A stretch of 64,000 nucleotides of DNA. Source: an uncultured Pelagibacteraceae bacterium. Its GTDB lineage: Bacteria > Pseudomonadota > Alphaproteobacteria > Pelagibacterales > Pelagibacteraceae. The translations under genes and the position numbers were made by a program. Within the stretch, counting starts at the first letter, position 1. Every line of letters starts with the position of its first letter. The stretch lies in contig CACLWP010000003.1 in the NCBI GenBank assembly GCA_902610675.1, forward strand, positions 1 to 64,000. Direction: 5' to 3'. The notes beneath the pieces were generated by a model, which did not search any database, was not told where the DNA came from, and worked only from the letters and a program-made list of their open reading frames with translations. Below are positions 16,153 to 24,969 of the stretch, piece by piece.

Positions 16153-17130
16153 ATGAGTATTCAAGAAATAGATTTTTCCAAAACGCTCACAGACGAACAA
16201 GTATATCAAACAATTATGCGTAACTATTCTGATCTGAGTAAAGACTGGATAACTCACCAATGGAATTGGATGAACAGTGTTTATAATTCATTTAATGATC
16301 ATTACAAATACATGGTTGTAATTTCTTTAATTGAAAAGACTCTTCAGTTTTATGACCAAATGAATATTCAATATACATATGATGAATATTATTCAAAATC
16401 ATATCTAGAAATCGAAAGTTTCAGCATTACAGAACTTTCTCAAAAATTGGACTTGCCAAAAGAAACAGTTAGGAGAAAGGTTTTGGAACTTGAAAATAAG
16501 GGAGTTATAACACGTAATAAGAAAAAAATTATAATTGATAGAAAGGCATTTAACTATGTAAAACCAGAAAACCAAATAAAATTTTCATCAAAATATATTT
16601 GCTTAGTTTCCAATGCTTTAAACAAACACAAAATTTATTCAAAAAAACTTAATCAAGTATCAGTTGAGAATATGATAAAAAAAAAATTCTCTTTGTGCTG
16701 GAGATGGTTTTACAGAATGCAAATACCTTTAATTATTGGATATCATAAGTTTATGAAAGATTTATCAACTTTCCATATTTGGGGAACAGTTGCAATGAAT
16801 CAGGTCTTAAATGTTTCAAGACAATTAGATACGGGTAATAGTGAGGCATCTTTAGACTATATTGCAACGAATAATGTTCTTTTAAAAAATCTAGGAGCAA
16901 AACCTGGTATAAGTGCAATGTCAATTTCAGACATGACAAATATCCCTCGAGCAACAATTATTAGAAAATGCATGTACTTATTAAAAGAAGATTTGATTAA
17001 GATTAGTGAAAAAAAACAATATATTTTAACTACGAGGAATTCAAAAAAAATTTTACCCTATCAAAGTGAAGTTTTTTGGTTTAAAGCAAAATTTATACGA
17101 AAAATTTTGAATCTTCTTGTGATTTCATAA
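16153..17130 (+). CDS. Double winged-helix DNA-binding protein, unknown regulator
   Basis: 325 residues with two MarR/IclR-like winged helix-turn-helix modules. The first (about 92-130) is FSITELSQKLDLPKETVRRK followed by VLELENKGVITR and a hairpin wing. The second (about 253-295) is ISDMTNIPRATIIRKCMYLL followed by KEDLIKISEKKQYIL. The region between is rich in Trp and aromatic residues and shows no ligand domain I recognise. It is likely a transcription factor; its targets may include the divergent miniprotein pair. Other explanations, such as a plasmid-type replication initiator with two winged helices, cannot be excluded but no iteron-like repeats were seen. Confidence 0.65.
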   Translation: MSIQEIDFSKTLTDEQVYQTIMRNYSDLSKDWITHQWNWMNSVYNSFNDHYKYMVVISLIEKTLQFYDQMNIQYTYDEYYSKSYLEIESFSITELSQKLDLPKETVRRKVLELENKGVITRNKKKIIIDRKAFNYVKPENQIKFSSKYICLVSNALNKHKIYSKKLNQVSVENMIKKKFSLCWRWFYRMQIPLIIGYHKFMKDLSTFHIWGTVAMNQVLNVSRQLDTGNSEASLDYIATNNVLLKNLGAKPGISAMSISDMTNIPRATIIRKCMYLLKEDLIKISEKKQYILTTRNSKKILPYQSEVFWFKAKFIRKILNLLVIS

Positions 17131-17195
17131 AAACTTTTCTAAGTACCATTATATATATAATATTTAGGACTTATTAATTTCATCTTGGGGGGTTA

Positions 17196-18047
17196 ATGGA
17201 AGTAGTAACAAAAATAGCACCTATCATACTTGCATTAATAATGTTGGGTTTGGGTTTAGGTTTAAAAATTGAAGATTTTACAAGAATATTAAAAACACCA
17301 AAAGATTTTTTTGTAGGTTTTTTTTCCCAATTAATTATTCTTCCATTAATTGCATATTCATTAATTATCATTTTAAAAACACCTCCAGAAATAGCAATTG
17401 GTGTTATGATTATTGCTGCTGCACCAGGAGGAGTTACATCAAATATATTAACTAAGTTTGCAAATGGAGATGTTGCTTTATCTATTACTCTAACAGCTAT
17501 AATCAGTTTAATTTCTATTATTTCAGTTCCTCTTATAATTTTTACATCCGCTGATTTATTTGGAATTACAAATATTTCTCAAAATATTTCCATGACTGGT
17601 ATAGCACTAAAGATGTTTTTAGTTGTAACCGTTCCAGTTATCTTCGGAATGATTATAAGAAAATTTGCTGATAATTTCGTAAAAACAAAAATTCAGATTT
17701 TTGAAAAACTTAATATAATTTTATTTGTCATTTTTTTTATAGCTGCATTTTATGAAGAAAGAGAAAGTTTTATAGATTTTCTAATGCAAGCAGGTTTCAT
17801 TACTTTAATTCTAAATATAACAATGATGATCGTGGCTTATTACCTTGGAAAAACTTTTGCCTCAGGAATAAAACAACAAAAATGTATTGCTTTAGAATGT
17901 GGATTACAAAATGGTACTTTAGCGATATTTGTTTCTACACAAATATTCGGTACAGATATAGTCTACATAACTCCAACAGCTGCGTATGCTTTAGTTATGT
18001 ACATCACTGGTTTTATATTTGTTTTTCTTTTAAAAAATAAAGTTTAA
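17196..18047 (+). CDS. BASS-family (bile acid:Na+ symporter-like) transporter
   Basis: 283 residues, very hydrophobic with about nine membrane segments. IIAAAPGGVTSNILTKFANG and ALECGLQNGTLAIFVSTQIF are the two conserved BASS motifs (the GG...SN and E-x-G-x-QN signatures). It is predicted to import an organic anion with sodium across the inner membrane; the substrate is unknown. A G-rich TTGGGGGG stretch precedes the ATG as a weak ribosome site. Convergent with the dehydrogenase gene with a TTAA overlap. Confidence 0.88.
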   Translation: MEVVTKIAPIILALIMLGLGLGLKIEDFTRILKTPKDFFVGFFSQLIILPLIAYSLIIILKTPPEIAIGVMIIAAAPGGVTSNILTKFANGDVALSITLTAIISLISIISVPLIIFTSADLFGITNISQNISMTGIALKMFLVVTVPVIFGMIIRKFADNFVKTKIQIFEKLNIILFVIFFIAAFYEERESFIDFLMQAGFITLILNITMMIVAYYLGKTFASGIKQQKCIALECGLQNGTLAIFVSTQIFGTDIVYITPTAAYALVMYITGFIFVFLLKNKV

Positions 18048-20488
18048 TTATTTTTAAAATTTGTTTGTTTTAAAGGTTTGCTGATTAATTCTATTGGATA
18101 TTTCTTTTTTTCTACCTCAATAAATAAGTTTTTATTTTGAAGTTCTTGATTAGAAAAATCATTATTAATATATCCAAATACTAAATTCTTTTTGAAATTA
18201 AATGAGTAATTTCCTGATGTAGATCTTCCTATAATTTTTTCACCATTATAGATTGGTTCGTCATGGAGTAATAATGGTTTTCCTGGTTCACTTTCCTTTA
18301 AAGTAAACATTGAAAACCTATTTTTTTGTTTTTCTTTTTTAATCTGTTCAAGCGCTTGTTTACCTATAAAATCAACTTCTTTTTTATTGCTAATTGTAAA
18401 AGATAATCCTGCTTGATACTGGTTTTCTTCAGGAGAAATATCATGTCCCCAATGTAAAAATCCACTTTCCATTCGCATAATATCCATTGCATGCATACCA
18501 CAATTAGAAAGATTAAAATCTTTACCTTTTTTAATTATTAATTCATATATCCTTTTTGCGTCTTTAAGATCTACGTATAGCTCATAACCAAGTTCACCCA
18601 CATAAGATAATCTTTGTGCCCAGATTTTAATCCCATCAATTAAAATAAATCTTGCAGTTCCAAATTTAAATTGATCATTTTCAAAATTATCTTCACTTAA
18701 GATTTTAAGAAAATCTCTACTTTTTGGACCAAACAAACCAAATACACACAAATCATCTGTGATGTCTTTTAATTCAATATCCTCAGAAAGATGTTTCTTG
18801 ATATGAAATTTATCTCTCTCTCTTGTTGCTGCAGAACTTATTATTCTAAAGTGATCTTTATCTAAACAAACAACAGTTAGATCTGTTTCAATTCCACCGT
18901 CAGGATTTAACATATGTGTATAAACACATTTGCCAAACTCATTTTTAATATTAGCCGTGCAAATTTTTTGTAATTCCTCATGAGCTTTACCAGATCTAAT
19001 CTCAAATTTTGAAAAAGGCGTTAGATCAAATAAGCCAACATTTTTAACAGTATTACTTGTTTCATATTCTGCTGAGGGGTACCAATTTTGATAATTATAA
19101 CTGTATTCGTATTCTGTTTTTTCTCCATCTAAGGCAAACCACATTGGTCTTTCGTATCCACCTGAAACACCAAAACAAGCACCAAAACTTTTTAATTCAT
19201 CGTGATATGGAAGTTTTTTTATATTCCTAGAAGTTTTATGTTGTTTAAATGGCCAATGCATTCCATATAAATCTCCTAACGACTCGGTAATTCTTTTTTT
19301 AATAAAACTAAGATCAGAATGAAATTTTTGAAATCTTTTAATGTCATAACAAAAAATATCTTCATTAACATGACCGTTGATTAACCATTCAGCTGTAACT
19401 TTGCCAACACCTCCCCCGCTTCCAATCCCAATACTATTTAAACCACAAGATACAAAAAAGTTTTTTACTTCGGGGACTTCTCCCAGTAATGTATTTGTAT
19501 CTGGAGTAAAGGACTCAGGACCTGAAAAAAATTTTCTAATTCCCGCTGTTTCTAAAACTGGAAACCTTTTAATTGCGGTTGCTAGATAAGGTTCAAAATG
19601 TTCAAAATTTTCCTGAAATTCCCCAAATGAAAAATCTTCTGGAACTTTATTGAATTTATTCCATGCTGGTATAGATTCTGACTCAAAAATTCCAACTAAT
19701 ATTTTTCCAGCATCTTCTTTGATATAAGTTCTGTTATCAAAATCTCTTATAACAGGTAAAGTTTTGGAGAGATTTTCAATTGGTTCAGTAATGATATAAA
19801 AGTGTTCTGCTGGATAAAGAGGAATACTTACTCCAACTTTTTCTGCAATTTGTCTTGACCACATTCCAGATGCTAAAACAATATATTCACAATCAATTTT
19901 TTGATCATTTACTTTAACTCCAGAAATTTTTCCATTTTTAGTTAAAATTTCGTCAACTGGAGATTTTTCAAAAATTTTTGCTCCTTCCATTCTAGCTGCT
20001 TTTGCTAGCATATGGGTTACACCTGATGGATCTGCAGCACCATCACCTGGCATTAAAATACCCCCTAAAACTTTATCAGTATTTACAATTGGATAATCTT
20101 TTTTAATTTGGTCTTTGTCTAAAATTCTTACATCTACATCAAAGAGCTGTGCAGTTGTTGCTTGTCTTTGAAGTTCTTGCCATCTGCCTTTGTTTTCCGC
20201 TATAGAAAGCGCTCCGTTTAGTCTTAGTCCAGCAGAATGATCAACTTTTTTCTCAAGTTCTTTATAAAGATCCAAAGTATATTTTCTAATTTTAGTAATT
20301 GTTGCTGATGGACCTAATTGACTTACTAATCCTGCTGCATGCCAAGTTGTACCCGATGTTAGCTGATCTCTTTCTAAAAGAATTGTATCTTTCCAACCGA
20401 ATTTAGCTAAATGATAAGCGACAGAACAACCTACTACACCACCCCCTATAACAACAACTTTAGTGCTACTTGGAAGTTTTTTTTCCAT
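18044..20488 (-). CDS. FAD-dependent dimethylglycine/sarcosine dehydrogenase-like protein with GcvT domain
   Basis: 814 residues in the usual order: DAO-type FAD domain (1-about 370, GGGVVG at 15-20), a central FAO_M linker, and a GcvT-like folate domain (about 430-800). TSGTTWHAAGL places H50 where the flavin is covalently attached in mitochondrial dimethylglycine and sarcosine dehydrogenases. The C-terminal half should pass the released one-carbon unit to tetrahydrofolate. It follows ald after 4 bases, so it is in the same transcript as tpa-ald. Substrate is inferred to be dimethylglycine, sarcosine or another N-methyl amine. Confidence 0.87.
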   Translation of the reverse strand: MEKKLPSSTKVVVIGGGVVGCSVAYHLAKFGWKDTILLERDQLTSGTTWHAAGLVSQLGPSATITKIRKYTLDLYKELEKKVDHSAGLRLNGALSIAENKGRWQELQRQATTAQLFDVDVRILDKDQIKKDYPIVNTDKVLGGILMPGDGAADPSGVTHMLAKAARMEGAKIFEKSPVDEILTKNGKISGVKVNDQKIDCEYIVLASGMWSRQIAEKVGVSIPLYPAEHFYIITEPIENLSKTLPVIRDFDNRTYIKEDAGKILVGIFESESIPAWNKFNKVPEDFSFGEFQENFEHFEPYLATAIKRFPVLETAGIRKFFSGPESFTPDTNTLLGEVPEVKNFFVSCGLNSIGIGSGGGVGKVTAEWLINGHVNEDIFCYDIKRFQKFHSDLSFIKKRITESLGDLYGMHWPFKQHKTSRNIKKLPYHDELKSFGACFGVSGGYERPMWFALDGEKTEYEYSYNYQNWYPSAEYETSNTVKNVGLFDLTPFSKFEIRSGKAHEELQKICTANIKNEFGKCVYTHMLNPDGGIETDLTVVCLDKDHFRIISSAATRERDKFHIKKHLSEDIELKDITDDLCVFGLFGPKSRDFLKILSEDNFENDQFKFGTARFILIDGIKIWAQRLSYVGELGYELYVDLKDAKRIYELIIKKGKDFNLSNCGMHAMDIMRMESGFLHWGHDISPEENQYQAGLSFTISNKKEVDFIGKQALEQIKKEKQKNRFSMFTLKESEPGKPLLLHDEPIYNGEKIIGRSTSGNYSFNFKKNLVFGYINNDFSNQELQNKNLFIEVEKKKYPIELISKPLKQTNFKNN

Positions 20489-20492
20489 CTAA

Positions 20493-21611
20493 TTAATTTT
20501 TGATTGCATTTTGAGGATTAACGTATTCATATCCAAAAACATCTGCAACAGCTTTATAAGTCACATGGCCTTTGTGAACGTTTAATCCTGCTAAAAAGTT
20601 TTTATCTTCATCAAAAGCTTTTTGATAACCTTTATTAGCTAATTTAATTAAATAAGGGAGTGTTGCTTTATTTAATGCAATAGTTGAGGTTCTTGGAACC
20701 CCTCCTGGCATGTTAGCTACACAATAATGAACGACATTATCAACTATAAAAGTTGGATCGTTAAAAGTTGTTGGTCTGCTTGTTTCTACACACCCTCCTT
20801 GATCGATAGCCACATCTACAATTACCGATCCTCTTTTCATTAATTTTAACATATTTTTAGTAACTAACTTCGGTGCTTCTGCTCCAGGAATTAAAACTCC
20901 TCCCACTATTAAGTCTGCCTCAGCTACTAACTTTTTTAAATCTATTTTATCACTTTGTTCTGGAATAATTTTTTCCCCAAATATTTCAACTAATTGCTTA
21001 AGTCTTGATTCTGATTTATCTACTATATGGACTTTTGCCTGCATACCAGTTGCTATAGTTGCAGCATTTTCTCCTACTACACCTCCACCTAAAATTAAAA
21101 CATTTGCTGGTTCGCCACCAGGTGCTCCACCCAATAATACTCCTCTACCTTTTTGGTTTTTTTCTAAACAATGTGCTCCTGCTTGAACTGACATGCGTCC
21201 TGCTACAGCACTCATGGGTGCAAGTAAAGGAAGTCTTCCATTGTCATCGGTAATGGTTTCGTAGGCAATATTTATACTTTTTGATTTTACCAATCCCTCC
21301 GTCAATCCTTTCGCAGCAGCCAAGTGAAGATATGTATATATTATTTGATTTTCTCTAATCATATCTACTTCAACTTTTTGAGGCTCTTTAACTTTAACAA
21401 TTATCTCTGAATCATTAAAAATATCAGCAGCATTTTTTGCTATTTTTGCTCCAGCTTTTATAAATTGATCATTATCAAAACCAGCTTCGAAACCACCATT
21501 GTTTTCAACTAACACTTCATGACCTTCAGATACAAGTGCTTTTACGCTAGCAGGAGTTAATCCAATTCGGTTTTCTTGAGGTTTAATTTCCTTGGGTACA
21601 CCAATTCTCAT
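20493..21611 (-). CDS. ald: Alanine dehydrogenase
   Basis: 372 residues, typical length. MRIGVPKEIKPQENRIGLTP at the start, YTYLHLAAAKGLTEGLV, AGRMSVQAGAHCLEK and the NAD loop LGGGVVGENAA are all diagnostic. It oxidises L-alanine to pyruvate and ammonium with NAD. Beside a taurine:pyruvate aminotransferase-type gene its role would be to regenerate the pyruvate acceptor and release taurine nitrogen as ammonium. Nine bases separate it from the aminotransferase. Confidence 0.95.
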   Translation of the reverse strand: MRIGVPKEIKPQENRIGLTPASVKALVSEGHEVLVENNGGFEAGFDNDQFIKAGAKIAKNAADIFNDSEIIVKVKEPQKVEVDMIRENQIIYTYLHLAAAKGLTEGLVKSKSINIAYETITDDNGRLPLLAPMSAVAGRMSVQAGAHCLEKNQKGRGVLLGGAPGGEPANVLILGGGVVGENAATIATGMQAKVHIVDKSESRLKQLVEIFGEKIIPEQSDKIDLKKLVAEADLIVGGVLIPGAEAPKLVTKNMLKLMKRGSVIVDVAIDQGGCVETSRPTTFNDPTFIVDNVVHYCVANMPGGVPRTSTIALNKATLPYLIKLANKGYQKAFDEDKNFLAGLNVHKGHVTYKAVADVFGYEYVNPQNAIKN

Positions 21612-21620
21612 TAATGAAAT

Positions 21621-22967
21621 TTAATTCTTTTTGCTCTTAGCGTAATTCGTAATTCCAGTTCTTAGTTTTTCAATAATTTCATCAATATGTTTTTTTTCAC
21701 AGATAAACATTGGTGCAATAATAAGAGCATCTCCAGTTGCTTTAAAATTTACTCCCGCATCGTAACAATGCTTAAATGTTGCAAGTCCAGCCTTACCAGG
21801 TCTGCCGTCCGTCTTAATATCGATACCACCCATCATTCCGTATCCTCTTATATTATCAACTACATCAATATCTTTTAAAGAGAATAAACCTTCCTGAAAA
21901 TAAGGAGCAAGATCTTTTGCTCTATTAAAAATGTCATCTTTTTCAAATATATCTTGAACTGCTAATGCAGCTGCTACTGAAATTGGAATTCCTGAATATG
22001 TGTATCCATGAAATAATTCAACTGCACCTTTAGGAGTTGCATCAAGAACTGCATCATAAATTTCCTCTTTGCAAGCAACCACTCCAAACGGAACGATACC
22101 GTTTGTTGTTGCTTTTGCCATTGTCATTATATCTGGCGTAACCCCAAATTCTTGAGCTCCAAAAGCAGAACCAGTTCTACCCCAACCTGTTATAACTTCA
22201 TCAAAAATTAAAAGTATGTTGTGTTTATCACATAGTTCTCTAAGTCTTTGTAAATATCCAACTGGTGGAACTAACGTACCTGTAGATCCCGCGATAGGCT
22301 CAACTATACATGCTGCGATATTTTCTGAACCAAAGTTAGTACAAATTCTCTCTAAGTCATTAGCTATATCTGCTCCTGTTTCAGGTTGACCTGATATAAA
22401 CTTATGTTCATCCAGATGAGTATGTCTCATATGAACCACTCCTGGCATAAGAACGCTCGCATAAGCTTTGACGTTATTAATCATTCCACCAACTGAAGTT
22501 GCTCCTATATTCATCCCATGATATGCCCGTTCTCTCCCAACAAATCTAAATCTTTGCCCTTCACCTCTTGCTTTATGATAAGCAACACTAATTTTGATTG
22601 CTGTTTCTACTGCAGTAGATCCACATATTGTATAAAAAATTTTATTTAAATTTCCAGGAGTATGTTTTGAAATTCTAGTAGCTAATTCAAATGAACCACC
22701 AAAACCTTGTTGGAAAGGTTGGCAATAATCTAAAGTATTAAGCTGATTAGTTATTGCTTCAATAATTTCCTTACGTCCGTGACCTAATGGATTACAAAAT
22801 AAACCTGAGCTAGCATCGATTTGTGTTTTTCCATGATGATTTTTTAAATATACACCTTTCGCTTCTACGATTAGTTTTGGATTTTCTTTAAAGTCTTTAT
22901 TGGAAGTAAAAGGCATCCAATGTTCATTTAATGAATTGGGGACTGTTGTTCTTTTTTCTGAACTCAT
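21621..22967 (-). CDS. tpa: Class III aminotransferase, probable taurine--pyruvate aminotransferase
   Basis: 448 residues, PLP fold type I. LNEHWMPFTSNKDF, DASSGLFCNPLGHGR, DEVITGWGRTG and the PLP-Lys motif MAKATTNGIVPFG mark the omega-amino-acid:pyruvate group. Divergence from tauABC and coupling to ald strongly suggest taurine as amino donor, giving sulfoacetaldehyde and alanine. The next enzyme, sulfoacetaldehyde acetyltransferase (Xsc), is not in the window. Other omega-amines such as beta-alanine remain possible substrates. Confidence 0.85.
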   Translation of the reverse strand: MSSEKRTTVPNSLNEHWMPFTSNKDFKENPKLIVEAKGVYLKNHHGKTQIDASSGLFCNPLGHGRKEIIEAITNQLNTLDYCQPFQQGFGGSFELATRISKHTPGNLNKIFYTICGSTAVETAIKISVAYHKARGEGQRFRFVGRERAYHGMNIGATSVGGMINNVKAYASVLMPGVVHMRHTHLDEHKFISGQPETGADIANDLERICTNFGSENIAACIVEPIAGSTGTLVPPVGYLQRLRELCDKHNILLIFDEVITGWGRTGSAFGAQEFGVTPDIMTMAKATTNGIVPFGVVACKEEIYDAVLDATPKGAVELFHGYTYSGIPISVAAALAVQDIFEKDDIFNRAKDLAPYFQEGLFSLKDIDVVDNIRGYGMMGGIDIKTDGRPGKAGLATFKHCYDAGVNFKATGDALIIAPMFICEKKHIDEIIEKLRTGITNYAKSKKN

Positions 22968-23009
22968 AATTAAATTTTAAAAATTGTACTAATTCAATCA
23001 TTAGACTAA

Positions 23010-23019
23010 TTAGGTCCAA
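23010..23019 (-). promoter_or_regulatory. Candidate TauR-like box in tau intergenic region
   Basis: The minus strand reads TTGGACCTAA, one base from the CTGGACYTAA boxes I recall for the MocR-type regulator TauR in alphaproteobacteria. It lies 43 bases upstream of tpa. A weaker relative, TAGGTCAA on the plus strand, lies near 23089. ATTAG-A-CTAAT (23000-23010) overlaps it. No tauR gene is in the window, so this is a lead only. Confidence 0.3.
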
Positions 23020-23040
23020 TAAACCACCATAATAATTGTC

Positions 23041-23055
23041 ACAACTTAAAGTTGT
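23041..23055. promoter_or_regulatory. Inverted repeat, candidate operator between tpa and tauA
   Basis: ACAACTT-A-AAGTTGT, seven-base arms around one base, placed near the middle of the 174-bp divergent region between the taurine uptake and taurine degradation genes. Nothing else in that region looks like a gene or structured RNA. Confidence 0.35.
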
Positions 23056-23141
23056 ATGATTAGAATAATCGTTTTTTAATTTACTTCTAGGTCAATTTAA
23101 TCTTAAAATTGAAACATATAAATAAACAAGGAAGAGGAAAA

Positions 23142-24083
23142 ATGAAAAAAATAATTAGTTTTATTCTTGGATGTTTTGTAGCTCTTAATCTTTCGGTTTC
23201 AGTTGCTAATTCAGCAGCTAATGAAGTTAGAGTTGCTTACTTCTTAGAGTGGCCTAGTCCAAACCTTGAGGACATGCAAAAGAAAAACTTTGCAAAAGCT
23301 CTAGGGGTACCAGTTAAATGGACTAACTTCACAAATGGTGGAGCGATGACAGATGCAATGTTGGCAGGAGATATCGACATTTCATACTCACAAGGTTTAG
23401 TACCTTTCATTAACGCAGTTAAATCTAAAGCTCCAATCAAACTTGTAGATGTAGCTATGGAATATGGAATGGGTGGAACAACTTGTGTAACTTCAAATGC
23501 CTCTGGAATTACAAAAGCAAATGCTACAGAGCTTGAAGGTAAAAAAGTTGCTGTGCCACTAGGAACAATGGCTGAATACGTATTTGATGAAAGTATGAAA
23601 GTTGTTGGCGCTGATAGAAAAAAAATGGACATCATTCAAATGGATCCTGAAGAAGGTGCTGCTGCACTCGTAAGCGGAGATGTTGTTATGGCATGTTTAT
23701 TTGGTGGTAACTCTATCAAAGCTGCTACAGCTATTGGATCTAGATTACTTACCGTTCAAGAAGCTAGAGATGCTGGAATCTTGGGTATAGATATTACTTC
23801 AGTAACTACAAAGTTTATGAAAGAAAACCCTGGAATGCTTAGAACTTTTATAGAAGTGACTCATGAAGCTAACGCTAGATATAAGGCTGGTAAAGCTGAT
23901 ATGAATGCGATGTCAAAAGCTTCTGAAATGAAAGTAGCTGATATGAAAGAAACTTTAAGCGGCTTTAAATTTCTAAGTCCTGAAGAAACTAAGCAATCTA
24001 TGGAAAGTGGAAATCTTAAAGGGTTCCTAGATGGTATGGGAACGCCAAAAGGAAATGTAGATACTAGTTTTTTACCTTTATAA
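23142..24083 (+). CDS. tauA: Taurine ABC transporter substrate-binding protein
   Basis: 313 residues from the ATG at 23142, which has a strong upstream GGAAGAGG; an in-frame ATG at 23109 would add a non-signal-like leader. The signal peptide is MKKIISFILGCFVALNLSVS with cleavage near NSAA. The mature part has VAYFLEWPSPN, GGAMTDAMLAGDIDISYSQG and VAVPLGTMAEYVFD, typical of the TauA/SsuA family. It binds taurine or a related sulfonate in the periplasm. A 14-bp stem-loop after the gene probably sets its excess over tauBC. Confidence 0.88.
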   Translation: MKKIISFILGCFVALNLSVSVANSAANEVRVAYFLEWPSPNLEDMQKKNFAKALGVPVKWTNFTNGGAMTDAMLAGDIDISYSQGLVPFINAVKSKAPIKLVDVAMEYGMGGTTCVTSNASGITKANATELEGKKVAVPLGTMAEYVFDESMKVVGADRKKMDIIQMDPEEGAAALVSGDVVMACLFGGNSIKAATAIGSRLLTVQEARDAGILGIDITSVTTKFMKENPGMLRTFIEVTHEANARYKAGKADMNAMSKASEMKVADMKETLSGFKFLSPEETKQSMESGNLKGFLDGMGTPKGNVDTSFLPL

Positions 24084-24104
24084 TCTGAGGGTAATTTAAA
24101 TTTT

Positions 24105-24143
24105 AATAGGTACCAATTGTAATAAATTGGTGCCTATTTTTTT
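24105..24143 (+). terminator. Stem-loop with T-run between tauA and tauB
   Basis: AATAGGTACCAATT pairs with AATTGGTGCCTATT through 14 base pairs (one T-G), with loop GTAATA, followed by seven T in a row. It has all parts of an intrinsic terminator. Because tauB starts 29 bases further on in the same direction, it more likely acts as a partial terminator or mRNA stabiliser, giving more TauA than TauBC. Confidence 0.85.
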
Positions 24144-24171
24144 ATTAAAAATTCAAATATAAAGTCTCTTT

Positions 24172-24969
24172 ATGAGTGATTTAGTTTCACAAAATCTAAA
24201 CATGATATTTAAAACTCCTAAAGGGGAAACTGTTCATGCATTAAAAGATTTAAATTTTACTCTTAAAAAAGGGGAGCTTCTAACTGTTCTTGGACCGTCT
24301 GGTTGTGGCAAGACCACTTTACTAAACATTACCGCAGGGTTTATTAGACCGACATCAGGAAATATTACTTTAAATAATAAAGAGATCGATGGACCAGGAG
24401 TTGAACGGGGAATGGTTTTTCAGCAGGGTGCTTTGTTTGAATGGCTAACAGTTGCTGAAAATGTGAATTTTGGATTAAGAATGAAGAAAGAAGATCCTAT
24501 TAAAACTCAAAGAAAAGTAGATGAGTGGTTAGAGATTGTTGGTTTAAAAGGTTTTGGAAATACCCCTACTTATCAATTATCAGGAGGAATGCAGCAAAGA
24601 GTTGCTCTTGCAAGGTGTCTCATTAATGATCCAGATTTAATATTAATGGATGAACCATTGGGAGCTCTTGACGCTCTTACAAGAGAAAAGATGCAATCTT
24701 TAGTCTTAAAAATTTGGAAAGAAACTGGCAAAACAATAATATTAATTACTCACTCTGTTGAGGAAGCTTTGTTACTTGGTGAAAGATTATATGTAATGGC
24801 ACCAAGACCAGGTCGAATACACAAAGAATATAACCTTCCGTTTGCATCAATGGGATTAAAAGAAGATTTAAGAGAAATTAAAAAAAACGAGGAGTTTAGC
24901 CAAAAACGAGAGGAAATCCTTGAAATGATTTGGAACATGGAAGAGGAAATTATGGGAAAAGATAATTAA
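24172..24969 (+). CDS. tauB: Taurine ABC transporter ATP-binding protein
   Basis: 265 residues. Walker A is GPSGCGKTT, the Q-loop lies in VFQQGALFEW, the signature is LSGGMQQR and Walker B is LILMDEPLGALD, followed by the switch His in ILITHSVEEA. It powers import by TauC at the inner membrane. The stop is followed immediately by the tauC start, so the two are coupled. Confidence 0.92.
   Translation: MSDLVSQNLNMIFKTPKGETVHALKDLNFTLKKGELLTVLGPSGCGKTTLLNITAGFIRPTSGNITLNNKEIDGPGVERGMVFQQGALFEWLTVAENVNFGLRMKKEDPIKTQRKVDEWLEIVGLKGFGNTPTYQLSGGMQQRVALARCLINDPDLILMDEPLGALDALTREKMQSLVLKIWKETGKTIILITHSVEEALLLGERLYVMAPRPGRIHKEYNLPFASMGLKEDLREIKKNEEFSQKREEILEMIWNMEEEIMGKDN

Noticed and set aside
23237-23635. 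132-codon minus-strand open frame opposite tauA
   Set aside because: Antisense shadow of a well-supported gene, no family features, no start signal.
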